NCBI GenBank assembly: GCA_958295695.1
Contig: OY282363.1
Coordinates: 3,042,225-3,106,224, forward strand
Direction: 5' to 3'
DNA from: an uncultured Alphaproteobacteria bacterium
GTDB lineage: Bacteria; Pseudomonadota; Alphaproteobacteria; SP197
DNA length: 64,000 nucleotides
Below the pieces are notes generated by a model. The model was not told where the DNA came from. It did no database searches and saw only the letters and a program-made list of their open reading frames with translations. Of this stretch, positions 31,485 through 40,449 are shown in pieces. The position numbers were made by a program, and so were the translations under genes. Positions within the stretch are counted from its first letter, which is position 1. The number at the start of each line of letters is the position of its first letter.

Positions 31485-34400
31485 ATGGCGCGGCGCGACC
31501 GGAATCCGGTGGACGAACGCATCGAGGAGGTCCTCGCGCTCATCGAAGAGCGCTTCGGGGCCGACGCCGAACGGGTCCGCCGCTTCGCGCGCGGCTACTT
31601 CGCCGACGTGATCGCCGAGGACATCGAAGGCGAATCGGCCGAGAACCTTTACGGCGCCGTGGCCTCGCTTTGGCAGTGGATGCGCCGGCGCAAGGAGCCG
31701 GGGCCGAAGATCCGCGTCTACAACCCCGATCTCGAGCAGGACGGCTGGCAATCCACCCACACCGCGATCGAGGCAGTCAACGACGACATGCCGTTTCTCG
31801 TCGATTCCGTGGTCGCCGCGCTCAACCGCATGAACCTCTCGGTCCTGCTTCTGATCCACCCAGTCGTCCATGTCGCCCGGGACGACGCCGGCGGGCTCGT
31901 CGACGTCTTCGAGACGGACGCGGACGGCTTGCGGGCGGAATCGGTGATGCATGTCGAGATCACCCAGCAGCCCGCCGGACCGGGCCACGACGCGGTCGAG
32001 GCCAGGCTCCGCGACGTGCTCGCCAGCGTCCGCGCGTCGGTCGAGGACTGGCCCGGCATGATCGACGCGCTGGACGCGCAGATCGCCGAGCTGAGGGACG
32101 CGCCGCCACCGGTCGCCGGGGACGACCTGACCGAGGGCCTCGATTTCCTCACATGGCTGCGCGACGACCACTTCACCTTCCTGGGCCATCGCGAGTACGC
32201 CTTCGAGCCCCGCGACGGCCATGTCTTCGCCCGGATCGTCGCCGGCAGGAACCTCGGCATCCTGCGCGAGGTCACCGAGGAAAGCCGGGCGCGCCACGAG
32301 CAGCCGCTGTCCGGGCGGTTCGCGGCCTATCTGGAGCGCAAGGAGCTCTTCATCATCTCCAAGGCGTGGACCCGTTCGGACGTCCACCGCCCGGTCTACA
32401 TGGACTACATCGGCGTGCGCCGCTTCGACGAGACGGGCAGGGTCGTGGGCGAGCGCCGTTTTCTCGGGCTCCTGACCTCGACGGCCTACAGCGCCGTTCC
32501 CGCGCACATCCCGCTCCTGAGGCGCAAGCACCGCACGGTCACGGAACGGTCGGGCTTCACGCCGGGCAGCCACAACGCGAAGGCGCTGGAGCACATCCTC
32601 GACACCTTCCCGCGCGACGAGCTGTTCCAGATGGACACCGACACCCTGGAAGAGACCGCCCACGGCATCCTCCACATGGAACACCGCCAGCGCGTCCGGC
32701 TCTTCATGCGGAGCGACAACTACGGCCAGTTCGTCTCCTGCCTCGTGTTCGCGCCGCGCGAGCGTTACACCACCGTGCTGCGCGACCGCATGCAGCGCAT
32801 CCTCATGGAGGAGCTCGGCGGCGGCTCGGTCGACGTCAACACGCAGCTTTCCGATTCGCCCATGGCCCGGGCGCACTACATCGTCCACACGCCCGCCGGA
32901 CAAGCGGCCGGCGCCAGCGCACGCGATATCGAAACCCGTCTGGCGGCGGCCTCGCGCAATTGGAACGACGATCTCCAGGACGCCATCGTCGACGAGTTCG
33001 GCGAAGGCAGGGGCGCGGCGCTGTTCCACCGTTTCGCCGACGCGATCCCGGCCAGCTACAAGGAGGACTTCAGCCCGCGTCTGGCGGTCGCCGACATCGA
33101 GCGCATGGAGCGCATGGCGGAGAACGGCATCGCCATGAACCTCTACCGCAGGGTCGACGCGGACGACCGCACGCTCAACTTCAAGGTCTATCACGCCGGC
33201 AACCCGGTGCCGCTCTCCGGCATCATGCCCATGCTGGAGCACATGGGACTCGTGGTGGTCGAGGAGACGCCCTACGAGATCGGCCTCGGGAACGAGCCCT
33301 CGATCTGGATCCACGACTTCCGCGTCCGCCTGAAGTTCGACTGGGAGGTCGACGTTCCGGCCGTGCGCCGGCGCTTCCACGAAACCTTCCGCCGCGTCTG
33401 GTCGGGCGAGGTCGAGAACGACGACTTCAACAACCTCGTGCTCGCCGGCCTCGACTGGCGCCAGATCGTCGTGCTGCGCGCCTACGCCAGGCACATGAAC
33501 CAGACCAACGCGCCGTTCAGCCAGACCTACATCGAGGCCACGCTGGCCGCGAACCCGGCGGTCGCGCGCCTCCTCGTCGACCTCTTCACGGTCCGCTTCG
33601 ATCCCGACGACCGGACCGACGTGGAAGGCCGCGGCCAGGCGATCCGCGACCGGATCGACGAAGCGCTCGACCGGGTCGCCTCGCTCGACCAGGACCGCAT
33701 CCTTCGCCGCTACCTCAACCTGATCGACGCGACGCTGCGCACCAACTTCTTCCAGACCGGCGAGGACGGCGGCCCCAAGCCCTGCGTCTCCTTCAAGTTC
33801 GACAGCCGGACGATCGAGGGACTGCCCGATCCCAAGCCCTGGCGCGAGATCTTCGTCTACTCGGCGCGCGTCGAGGCGGTTCACCTGCGGGGCGGGCCGG
33901 TGGCGCGCGGCGGCATCCGCTGGTCGGACCGGCGCGAGGACTTCCGCACGGAAGTCCTGGGCCTCGTGAAGGCCCAGATGGTGAAGAACGCGGTGATCGT
34001 GCCGGTCGGCTCCAAGGGCGGGTTCGTCGTCAAGAAGCCGCCGGCGCAAGGCGGGCGCGAGGCGCTCCAAGCCGAAGGCGTCGCCTGCTACAGGACCTTC
34101 ATGTCGGGCATGCTCGACATCACCGACAACATCGTCTCGGGCGAGATCGTCCAGCGCGGCAGGACGCCGCGCTTCGACGGCGACGATCCCTACCTCGTGG
34201 TCGCCGCCGACAAGGGCACGGCGACCTTCTCCGACATCGCCAACGGCGTCGCGCGGGAGTACGGCCACTGGCTCGGCGACGCGTTCGCCTCGGGCGGCTC
34301 GGCCGGCTACGACCACAAGGCCATGGGCATCACGGCCAGGGGCGCGTGGGAGGCGGTCAAGCGCCACTTCCGGGAGCTGGGCAAGGACATCCAGTCGGAG

Positions 34401-36299
34401 GACTTCACGGTCGTCGGCGTCGGCGACATGATGGGCGACGTGTTCGGCAACGGCATGCTGCTGAGCGAGCGCATCCGGCTCGTGGGCGCCTTCAACCATC
34501 TCCACATCTTCTGCGATCCCGACCCGGACGCGGCGGCGAGCCATGCCGAACGCAAGCGGCTGTTCGAGCGGCCGCGCTCGTCCTGGGCCGACTACGACGT
34601 CTCCCTCCTTTCGGAGGGCGGCGCCGTCTTCGACCGCGGCGCCAAGTCGATCGAGCTCTCGCCCCAGATCCGGGCGCGCTTCGGAATCGAGCGGGAGCGG
34701 GTCACGCCCAACGAGCTGATCCACGCCATGCTCAAGGCCGACGTGGATCTCCTGTGGAACGGCGGCATCGGAACCTACATCAAGGCTTCGGACGAGACCC
34801 ACGCCGAGGTCGGCGACCGCGCCAACGACAGCGTCAGGGTCGACGGCGGGGAGGTTGGCGCCAAGGTCGTCGGCGAGGGCGGCAACCTGGGCGCGACGCA
34901 GGCCGGCCGCATCGAGTTCGCGCTGGCGGGCGGACGAATCAATACCGACGCCATCGACAACTCCGCAGGCGTCGACTGCTCCGACCACGAGGTCAACATC
35001 AAGATCCTCCTGGACGACGTGGTCGCGGCGGGCGACATGACGGTCAAGCAGCGCGACCGGCTGCTCGAGACGATGACCGACGAGGTCGCCGGTCTCGTGC
35101 TGCGCGGCAACTACCTCCAGACGCAGGCGCTCACCATCCTCGAGAGCCACGGCGAGACGCGGACCGACGAGCAGGTCCGCTTCATGCGGGCGGTCGAACA
35201 GACGGGCCTGCTCGACCGCCGCATCGAGGGCCTGCCCGACGACGAGGACCTGGCCGACTGGCGCCTCCGGCGCCGCCGCTTCACCCGGCCGGAGCTTTCG
35301 GTGCTGCTGGCCTACGCCAAGATGGACCTCTACCCGGCGCTGCTCGAATCCGACCTGCCCGACGATCCCGATCTGCGGGACGACCTGATCCGCTACTTCC
35401 CGGCGCCGCTCCGGGAGACATACCGCGAGCGGATCATGAACCACCGCCTGAGACGCGAGATCGTCGCGACCTTCACGACGAACTCCATCGTCAACCGCGC
35501 GGGCGTCACCTTCGTCCGGCGCATGGCCGAGGAGTCGGGCCACGGCTTCGCCGACATCGCGCGCGCCTACGCGGTGGCGCGCGACGCCTTCGGCCTGCGC
35601 GACGTCTGGCTCGCCGTCGAGCAGCTCGACAACCGGGTGCCGGCGGCGATGCAGACGGCGATGCTGGACGAATCCATGCTGCTCATCGAGCGGGTCACCG
35701 GCTGGATGCTGCGCCACCGCGACCAGCCCATGGCGATCGGCCCGACCGTGGCGGCCTTCCGGCCCGCCGTCCTGGGGCTTCAGGCCAGGCTTCCCGAGCT
35801 GGTCAGCCCGGCGCGGCGGCGGTCCATCGAACGCGCGGCCAGACGCTACGAGAAGGACGGCGCGCCTCCCCTTGTCGCCACCATGGTGGCGAGCCTGCGC
35901 ACGCTCGCCGCCGTGTGCGATGTCGTCGACGCGGCCGATACGCTCTCGCTCGATGTCATCGACGTCGCCACCGTGTTCTTCGATGTCGGCGAGAAGCTGG
36001 GTTCCGACTGGCTGCGCGACATGCTGGGACGGCTCGCCGTCGAGGACCGGTGGGACCGGCTGGCCCAGCAGGCGCTCATCGAGGAGAGCTTCCTGCAGCA
36101 GCGCCGGATCGCCGTGGCGGTCCTCCAGGCCAACGGCCGGGAACCGGCCGCCGAGGCGACCGCCGCCTGGATCGCCGGGAACGGCGCGCGCGTCGCCCGC
36201 GCCCGGGCCGTCATCGCCGACCTCAAGAGCGCCGACACGCCCGTCGATCTGGCGATGGCCTCGGTGGCGAGCCAGGCCCTGAAGTCGCTGTCGGGCTGA
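31485..36299 (+). CDS. NAD-specific glutamate dehydrogenase, large (about 180 kDa) type
   Basis: A 1604-residue enzyme of the bacterial GDH-180 family, which converts glutamate to 2-oxoglutarate and ammonia with NAD+. The long N-terminal regulatory part includes ACT-like domains (NDDMPFLVDSVVAALNRMNL, near residue 100). The catalytic domain begins around residue 700: GPVARGGIRWSDRREDFRTE, then VLGLVKAQMVKNAVIVPVGSKGGFVVKK holds the catalytic Lys. NAD-domain features are VGVGDMMGDVFGNGMLLS and GEGGNLGATQAGRIEFA. Full length for the family. It links amino-acid carbon to the TCA cycle and is often allosterically controlled in proteobacteria. Confidence 0.97.
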   Translation: MARRDRNPVDERIEEVLALIEERFGADAERVRRFARGYFADVIAEDIEGESAENLYGAVASLWQWMRRRKEPGPKIRVYNPDLEQDGWQSTHTAIEAVNDDMPFLVDSVVAALNRMNLSVLLLIHPVVHVARDDAGGLVDVFETDADGLRAESVMHVEITQQPAGPGHDAVEARLRDVLASVRASVEDWPGMIDALDAQIAELRDAPPPVAGDDLTEGLDFLTWLRDDHFTFLGHREYAFEPRDGHVFARIVAGRNLGILREVTEESRARHEQPLSGRFAAYLERKELFIISKAWTRSDVHRPVYMDYIGVRRFDETGRVVGERRFLGLLTSTAYSAVPAHIPLLRRKHRTVTERSGFTPGSHNAKALEHILDTFPRDELFQMDTDTLEETAHGILHMEHRQRVRLFMRSDNYGQFVSCLVFAPRERYTTVLRDRMQRILMEELGGGSVDVNTQLSDSPMARAHYIVHTPAGQAAGASARDIETRLAAASRNWNDDLQDAIVDEFGEGRGAALFHRFADAIPASYKEDFSPRLAVADIERMERMAENGIAMNLYRRVDADDRTLNFKVYHAGNPVPLSGIMPMLEHMGLVVVEETPYEIGLGNEPSIWIHDFRVRLKFDWEVDVPAVRRRFHETFRRVWSGEVENDDFNNLVLAGLDWRQIVVLRAYARHMNQTNAPFSQTYIEATLAANPAVARLLVDLFTVRFDPDDRTDVEGRGQAIRDRIDEALDRVASLDQDRILRRYLNLIDATLRTNFFQTGEDGGPKPCVSFKFDSRTIEGLPDPKPWREIFVYSARVEAVHLRGGPVARGGIRWSDRREDFRTEVLGLVKAQMVKNAVIVPVGSKGGFVVKKPPAQGGREALQAEGVACYRTFMSGMLDITDNIVSGEIVQRGRTPRFDGDDPYLVVAADKGTATFSDIANGVAREYGHWLGDAFASGGSAGYDHKAMGITARGAWEAVKRHFRELGKDIQSEDFTVVGVGDMMGDVFGNGMLLSERIRLVGAFNHLHIFCDPDPDAAASHAERKRLFERPRSSWADYDVSLLSEGGAVFDRGAKSIELSPQIRARFGIERERVTPNELIHAMLKADVDLLWNGGIGTYIKASDETHAEVGDRANDSVRVDGGEVGAKVVGEGGNLGATQAGRIEFALAGGRINTDAIDNSAGVDCSDHEVNIKILLDDVVAAGDMTVKQRDRLLETMTDEVAGLVLRGNYLQTQALTILESHGETRTDEQVRFMRAVEQTGLLDRRIEGLPDDEDLADWRLRRRRFTRPELSVLLAYAKMDLYPALLESDLPDDPDLRDDLIRYFPAPLRETYRERIMNHRLRREIVATFTTNSIVNRAGVTFVRRMAEESGHGFADIARAYAVARDAFGLRDVWLAVEQLDNRVPAAMQTAMLDESMLLIERVTGWMLRHRDQPMAIGPTVAAFRPAVLGLQARLPELVSPARRRSIERAARRYEKDGAPPLVATMVASLRTLAAVCDVVDAADTLSLDVIDVATVFFDVGEKLGSDWLRDMLGRLAVEDRWDRLAQQALIEESFLQQRRIAVAVLQANGREPAAEATAAWIAGNGARVARARAVIADLKSADTPVDLAMASVASQALKSLSG

Positions 36300-36309
36300 G
36301 CGGACCGCG

Positions 36310-36355
36310 ACCCCGCCTTCCCGCCCCTTTGGCGGGCTCGGGGTGAGGGGTGTTT
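36310..36355 (+). terminator. Probable terminator of the glutamate dehydrogenase gene
   Basis: Inner stem CCCGCC/GGCGGG (36320-36325 with 36331-36336) nested in outer stem ACCCCG/CGGGGT (36310-36315 with 36339-36344), followed by GAGGGGTGTTTT. It begins 11 bases after the stop codon. Confidence 0.55.
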
Positions 36356-36363
36356 TCGCGATT

Positions 36364-36427
36364 CCCCCTTCATCCCGAGGCGGTCCGAAGGGACCGTATC
36401 GAGAACCTGTCCCGAGCTTGCCGACGG
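36364..36427. repeat. Dispersed hairpin repeat family 2, copy C
   Basis: CCCCTTCATCCCGAGGC, stem GGTCC-GAAG-GGACC, CGTATCGAGAAC, then CCCGAGCTTGCCGACGG. The stem differs from copies A and B (GGCGC/GCGCC) on both sides in a compensating way, so pairing is conserved. It lies between the convergent glutamate dehydrogenase and enoyl-CoA hydratase genes. Confidence 0.78.
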
Positions 36428-36434
36428 ACCGGCC

Positions 36435-37196
36435 CTAACGTCCCTTGAACACCGGCGCGCGCTTCTCGCGGGCCGCGGCGAGGCCCTCCCGCGCGTCCTC
36501 GGCGCCGAAGCACGCCACCGTCTCGCGCTTGAGCCAGGCCGAATCGAGATCGCCCCTGGCGATGGCGTTGATGGCCTTCTTCGAGATCGCGAGCGAGCGC
36601 GGCGACAGCGCCACGAGACGGCCGACGAAGGCGGCGAGCACGGCGGCGAACGTCTCGCGCGGCGCCAGGCGGTCGAGATAGCCGATCTCCAGGAGCGTGG
36701 CGGCGTCCATGTCCTCGGCGGCCAGGAACAGGCGGCGCGCGACCTGCGGTCCCAGCCGCTCGACGTAGCGGCGCAGGCCGCTCTCGTGGAACACGAGGCC
36801 GAGCCTCGCCGGCGGCATGACGAGCCGCATGCCCTCCACGCCGACGCGGAAGTCGCAGGCGAGCGCGAGGTCGGTGGCGCCGCCGTAGACGTCGCCGTTG
36901 AGCGCGCAGACGGTCACCGGCCGCAGGGCCTCGATCCGGTCGGCCAGCCGTTCCAGCGGGTTGTCGCTCCAGTCCCGGGTCAGCACGTCGTCCAGGTCGA
37001 CGCCCGCCGAGAAGCTCCTTTCGCCGGAGCCCGTCAGCACGATCGCCCGCGGGCCGTCGTCGGCGTCGAGCGCGTCGATGTCGGCGATCAGGCGGTCGGC
37101 TTCCGCCATCCCGAGCATGTTGTGCTTGTCGGGCCGGTCGAGGCGGACCGTGGCGACGGCGCCCTCGCGGCCGATGCGCCACGCCTCGCCGCTCAT
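36435..37196 (-). CDS. Enoyl-CoA hydratase/isomerase family protein
   Basis: A 253-residue crotonase-fold protein: RLDRPDKHNMLGMAEADRL at the start, the CoA-binding and oxyanion loop SFSAGVDLDDVL near residue 65, and NGDVYGGATDLALACDFRVGV near residue 100, where the second oxyanion Gly lies. The usual catalytic Glu of hydratases (GGGxEL/ALACD...E) is not obvious, since GGATDLALAC has Asp instead of Glu, so it may be an isomerase or another crotonase. Its ATG (37194-37196) overlaps the stop of exonuclease III (ATGA), so the two are co-translated. The pairing of the two functions has no clear logic. Confidence 0.88.
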   Translation of the reverse strand: MSGEAWRIGREGAVATVRLDRPDKHNMLGMAEADRLIADIDALDADDGPRAIVLTGSGERSFSAGVDLDDVLTRDWSDNPLERLADRIEALRPVTVCALNGDVYGGATDLALACDFRVGVEGMRLVMPPARLGLVFHESGLRRYVERLGPQVARRLFLAAEDMDAATLLEIGYLDRLAPRETFAAVLAAFVGRLVALSPRSLAISKKAINAIARGDLDSAWLKRETVACFGAEDAREGLAAAREKRAPVFKGR

Positions 37197-37999
37197 GCCG
37201 GCAGGTCGAGCGTCACGCTCACGGGGCAGTGGTCGCTCGCCTTGTCCCAGCCGCGCACGTGGCGGTGGATTTCGGCCGACTTCAGCTTTCCGGCGAGCGC
37301 GGGCGCGACCCAGACGTGGTCGAGCCTGCGCCCCTTGTCGGACGCGGACCAGTCCCTGGCCCGGTAGCTCCACCAGGAATAGAGCTTCTCCGGAGCCGGC
37401 CTGAAGCGGCGGACGGCGTCGGTCCAGTCGTGGGCCCGGCGCAGCCGCTCCATGGCCTCGACCTCGACCGGCGTGTGGCTCACCTCCTTCAGAAGTCGCC
37501 CGTGGTTCCAGACGTCGCACTCGAGCGGGGCGATGTTGAGGTCGCCCACGAGGATGCGCCTGGCGCGGGGACTCCGGATGCGCGCGCACCAGTCGGTCAT
37601 CGCGGCCAGGAAGTCGAGCTTGTGGGCGAACTTGTCGTTGAGCCCGGGGTCGGGCGTGTCGCCGCCGGCGGGCACGTAGAGGTTGTGGAGCTCGACGTTC
37701 CCCTCGAGCGCGACCCAGACGTGGCGGCCGTCCTCGCGGCCGCACCAGTGGGTCACGCCGGACCCGGCGAACGGGATGCGGCTCAGCGTGGCGACGCCGT
37801 TGTAGCCCTTGAAGCCGGCCATCGCGATGTGCTCCCAGCCCGCGGCGCGGATCGGCTCGAAGGGGAAGACATCCTCGGTGGCCTTGATCTCCTGCAGGCA
37901 CAGGATGTCGGGCCGGCGCTCCCGGAGGTAGGCGAGCACCAAGCCGAGGCGCGGGCGCACGGAGTTGATGTTCCAGGTCGCGATCGTGACGTCCGGCAT
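37193..37999 (-). CDS. xthA: Exodeoxyribonuclease III (AP endonuclease family)
   Basis: A 268-residue exonuclease/endonuclease/phosphatase-fold enzyme. Motifs: ATWNINSVRPRL (Asn metal ligand), CLQEIKATEDVFP (metal-binding Glu), NLYVPAGGD (active-site Tyr), VGDLNIAP (Asp/Asn pair), SWWSYRARDW, and the C-terminal DHVWVAP and SDHCPVS with the catalytic His. It cuts DNA at abasic sites and has 3'-5' exonuclease activity in base-excision repair. The ATG at 37999 begins the homology directly (MPDVTIATWNINS). A family 1 repeat hairpin lies just upstream at 38010, and the gene overlaps the downstream crotonase by 4 bases. Confidence 0.95.
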   Translation of the reverse strand: MPDVTIATWNINSVRPRLGLVLAYLRERRPDILCLQEIKATEDVFPFEPIRAAGWEHIAMAGFKGYNGVATLSRIPFAGSGVTHWCGREDGRHVWVALEGNVELHNLYVPAGGDTPDPGLNDKFAHKLDFLAAMTDWCARIRSPRARRILVGDLNIAPLECDVWNHGRLLKEVSHTPVEVEAMERLRRAHDWTDAVRRFRPAPEKLYSWWSYRARDWSASDKGRRLDHVWVAPALAGKLKSAEIHRHVRGWDKASDHCPVSVTLDLPA

Positions 38000-38009
38000 G
38001 GCCGCGACG

Positions 38010-38045
38010 CTACAGCGTTTCCGTCTCCGACGGAATCGCCGCGGT
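38010..38045. repeat. Dispersed hairpin repeat family 1, copy C (hairpin only)
   Basis: CTACAGCGTTTCCGTC-TCC-GACGGAATCGCCGCGG: the hairpin part of the family without the long tail. Read on the reverse strand it supplies the last eight codons (IPSETETL) and the stop of the small ORF at 38010-38264. Confidence 0.75.
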
Positions 38046-38264
38046 CCGCACGCCGGGGGCCGTGTCGTTCTCGATGAACGACCGCCAGACGGTGGACTGG
38101 CCGGGCTCCAGTTCGCGCGGGCCCACGGCCAGTTCGGAACCGCGGTCCTTCCTCGACCGGATGCCCTCGATGGCGAAGGCGCCCTCGAGGGCCGGATAGG
38201 GTTCCCGCGGCGCGTCGCCGCCGCGCCGCGGGGCGGGACCTTGCGCGGTCGCCTCCTCCGTCAT
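38010..38264 (-). CDS. 84-residue hypothetical protein coupled to the nucleotidyltransferase gene
   Basis: The ATG at 38262-38264 overlaps the TGA of the upstream nucleotidyltransferase (ATGA), which argues for real translation. The sequence has EPYPALEGAFAIEGIRSRKD and GPRELEPGQSTVWRSFIEND, charged and soluble with no membrane segment. Its last eight residues and stop codon come from a family 1 repeat hairpin, so the present end is probably not the ancestral one. I do not recognise a family; a decayed gene is possible. Confidence 0.45.
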   Translation of the reverse strand: MTEEATAQGPAPRRGGDAPREPYPALEGAFAIEGIRSRKDRGSELAVGPRELEPGQSTVWRSFIENDTAPGVRTAAIPSETETL

Positions 38265-38833
38265 TCCTCGGCCATGGCGAGCCACGGCCAGCGTTCGCGG
38301 TAGCTCGCGCATTTCTCCGCGAAACGGCCGGGCGTGGGGTTGAGGGGGTTGCACCGGAGGACGCCGGCGAAGAGATCGTCGAAGCCGAACGGCGCGCAGA
38401 CCTCGAAGCCGCCCGCGGGACCGGGCCTCACGCCGACGCAGGCGCAGGCGCAGGCCACGACGAACCTCCCGATGTTGTCCGCCGAACACGCCGTTTCCGG
38501 ATAGGGGCCGCCGAAGCGGTCCGCGAACCAGAGCGGCACGCGGGCCTGGTTGCGGACTTCGTGCACGATCCCGAGATCGGCGAAAAGCGCCTCCGCGCGC
38601 CGGATCGCCCGGTCCTCGGCCTCCCAGGACGTGTCGGGATCCCAGTAGAAGATGTCGTAATCCTCGATGTGGGCGTCGGCGGGCCGGTCCGACAGCGCGT
38701 TCCAGACCGGCCCGTAGAGACAGCCCGCCACGAGCCAGCAATCGTCGACGCCGAGGTCCGGCAGGCGTTCGAGAACCGCGGCGTTCGCCGGGTTGGCGAG
38801 CGCATGGTCGAGAAACGCGCCGCGCGGAGACAT
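38261..38833 (-). CDS. Nucleotidyltransferase-like protein (DUF925/NTP_transf_6 type)
   Basis: A 190-residue protein: DCWLVAGCLYGPVWNALSDR near residue 30, DIFYWDPDTSWEAEDRAI near residue 57 (the acidic pair DYDIFYWD matches the nucleotidyltransferase metal site), RVPLWFADRFGGPYP near residue 93 and FGFDDLFAGVLRCNPLNPTP. These match the DUF925 family of putative nucleotidyltransferases found across proteobacteria; their substrate is unknown. The start at 38833 is preferred, 7 bases after the ComM stop; the frame continues to 38887 inside comM. Its stop overlaps the next small ORF. Confidence 0.82.
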   Translation of the reverse strand: MSPRGAFLDHALANPANAAVLERLPDLGVDDCWLVAGCLYGPVWNALSDRPADAHIEDYDIFYWDPDTSWEAEDRAIRRAEALFADLGIVHEVRNQARVPLWFADRFGGPYPETACSADNIGRFVVACACACVGVRPGPAGGFEVCAPFGFDDLFAGVLRCNPLNPTPGRFAEKCASYRERWPWLAMAEE

Positions 38834-38840
38834 GCCGCCG

Positions 38841-40352
38841 TCACCGCAGAAGGGCGATGCGGCGATAGCCCAGGGCCTCGGCGACATGCAGCCGGCCGAC
38901 GCCGGCGTCGCCGGCGAGGTCGGCGATCGTGCGGGCGACCCGCTGCACCCGGTGCCAGCCGCGGGCCGAGAGCTTCAGACGCTCGGCCGCCTGGGCGAGC
39001 AGCGCCTGGCCCTGGGCGTCCGGTTTCGCGGCCTCCTCCAGGAGTTGGCCCTCGGCGCGGGCGTTGACGCGGACATCCGCGCGTCCGGCGTAGCGCCGCG
39101 TCTGGATGGCGCGGGCCGCCGCGACCCGGGCGGCGATCCGCGCGGAGCCCTCGGCGGGCGGGGGCAGCGCGAGATCCGCCGCGGCGACCTCGGGCACCTC
39201 GACATGGAGGTCGATGCGGTCGAACAGGGGACCGGAGACGCGGCCCTGGTAGTCGATGGCGCAGCGCGGCGCCCTGCTGCAGGCGCGTCCCGGATCGGAG
39301 AGCCATCCGCACTTGCAGGGGTTCATCGCCGCGACGAGCTGGAAGCGGGCCGGGTAGACGGCATGGTGGTTGGCGCGCGCCACCAGGGTCTCGCCCGATT
39401 CGGCGGGTTGGCGCAGGGCGTCGAGCGCCTGGCGGTGGAACTCCGGCAGCTCGTCGAGGAAGAGCACGCCGTTGTGCGCCAGCGAGACCTCGCCGGGCCG
39501 GGCGCGCGAGCCGCCGCCGGTGAGCGCGGCCATGCTGGCGCTGTGGTGGGGATCGCGGAACGGACGGTTGCGGCTGATGCGTCCGCCCTTCAGCTCGCCC
39601 GCGACCGAGGCGACGAGGCTCGCCTCGAGCGCCTCCTCGGGCGTGAGCGGCGGCAGGATGCCCGGCAGCCGCTTGGCGAGCATGGACTTGCCGGCGCCGG
39701 GCGGGCCGATCATCAGCAGGTTGTGGCCGCCCGCCGCGGCGATCTCCAGCGCCCGCTTGGCGGCCTCCTGCCCCTTGATGTCGGCGAGGTCGGGACTCCC
39801 CGCCTCCTCCCCGGCCAGCTCGGCCCGGGGCGGCGTGAGCGCCTGGAGGCCCTTCCAGTGGTTGATGAGGCCGACCAGATGGTCGGGGGCGGTCACCGGC
39901 GTCCCGCCCGCCCACGCGGCCTCGGATCCGTTGGCCGCGGGGCAGACCAGCCCGCGCCCCAGACGCCCGGCGGCGAGCGCCGCGGGCAGGACGCCCGCCA
40001 CCGGGCTCAGGCGTCCGTCGAGCGCGAGCTCGCCCAGCACGACGTTGTCGCGGGCGACATCCGCCGGAACGGCGCCCAGGGCCAGCAGCAGGGCCACGGC
40101 GATCGGCAGGTCGTAGTGGCCGCCCTCCTTCAGGAGATCGGCGGGCGCGAGGTTGATCGTGATGCGCTTGGGCGGAAACGCCAGACCGATGGCCGCCAGA
40201 GCCGAGCGCACCCGCTCCCGGCTCTCGCCGACGGCCTTGTCGGGCAGTCCGACGATGTTGAAATAGGGCTGGCCGGGCACCAGGGAGACCTGCACCTCGA
40301 CCGGCAACGCCTCGACGCCCGAGAGCGCCACCGTGGTGACCTGCGCGACCAT
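38841..40352 (-). CDS. comM: YifB/ComM-type magnesium-chelatase-like AAA ATPase
   Basis: A 503-residue protein with an N-terminal Lon-protease-like domain (SLVPGQPYFNIVGLPDKAVGE, RITINLAPADLLKEG), the Mg-chelatase AAA core with Walker A GPPGAGKS at 216-223, Walker B VLFLDELPEF, and a zinc-finger-like CKCG...C...C around 345-365, ending in the Mg_chelatase C domain. In naturally competent bacteria ComM is a hexameric helicase that drives branch migration of incoming DNA. It is widely conserved even without competence genes. Full length; its start coincides with the conserved MVAQVTTVALSGVEALPVEVQ opening. Confidence 0.95.
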   Translation of the reverse strand: MVAQVTTVALSGVEALPVEVQVSLVPGQPYFNIVGLPDKAVGESRERVRSALAAIGLAFPPKRITINLAPADLLKEGGHYDLPIAVALLLALGAVPADVARDNVVLGELALDGRLSPVAGVLPAALAAGRLGRGLVCPAANGSEAAWAGGTPVTAPDHLVGLINHWKGLQALTPPRAELAGEEAGSPDLADIKGQEAAKRALEIAAAGGHNLLMIGPPGAGKSMLAKRLPGILPPLTPEEALEASLVASVAGELKGGRISRNRPFRDPHHSASMAALTGGGSRARPGEVSLAHNGVLFLDELPEFHRQALDALRQPAESGETLVARANHHAVYPARFQLVAAMNPCKCGWLSDPGRACSRAPRCAIDYQGRVSGPLFDRIDLHVEVPEVAAADLALPPPAEGSARIAARVAAARAIQTRRYAGRADVRVNARAEGQLLEEAAKPDAQGQALLAQAAERLKLSARGWHRVQRVARTIADLAGDAGVGRLHVAEALGYRRIALLR

Positions 40353-40449
40353 GGGGCGAGGCTACCACTCTGGAGGCCGCGATGGGACCCGCCATGTCGC
40401 CCCTCCGTCCGCGCTCCGCCGCGGGCCCGACGGCTTGCCTCCCGTCGTT

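Noticed and set aside
30033-35717. Very long reverse-strand open frame opposite NAD-glutamate dehydrogenase (1894 codons)
   Set aside because: It is an antisense shadow produced by high G+C at third positions. The plus strand carries the complete, recognisable dehydrogenase, and the shadow has only low-complexity Arg/Asp/Val-rich sequence.
30089-36346. 2085-codon plus-strand frame overlapping the same region
   Set aside because: It is another frame shadow of the sarcosine oxidase and glutamate dehydrogenase genes, rich in Arg and Pro and without any domain.
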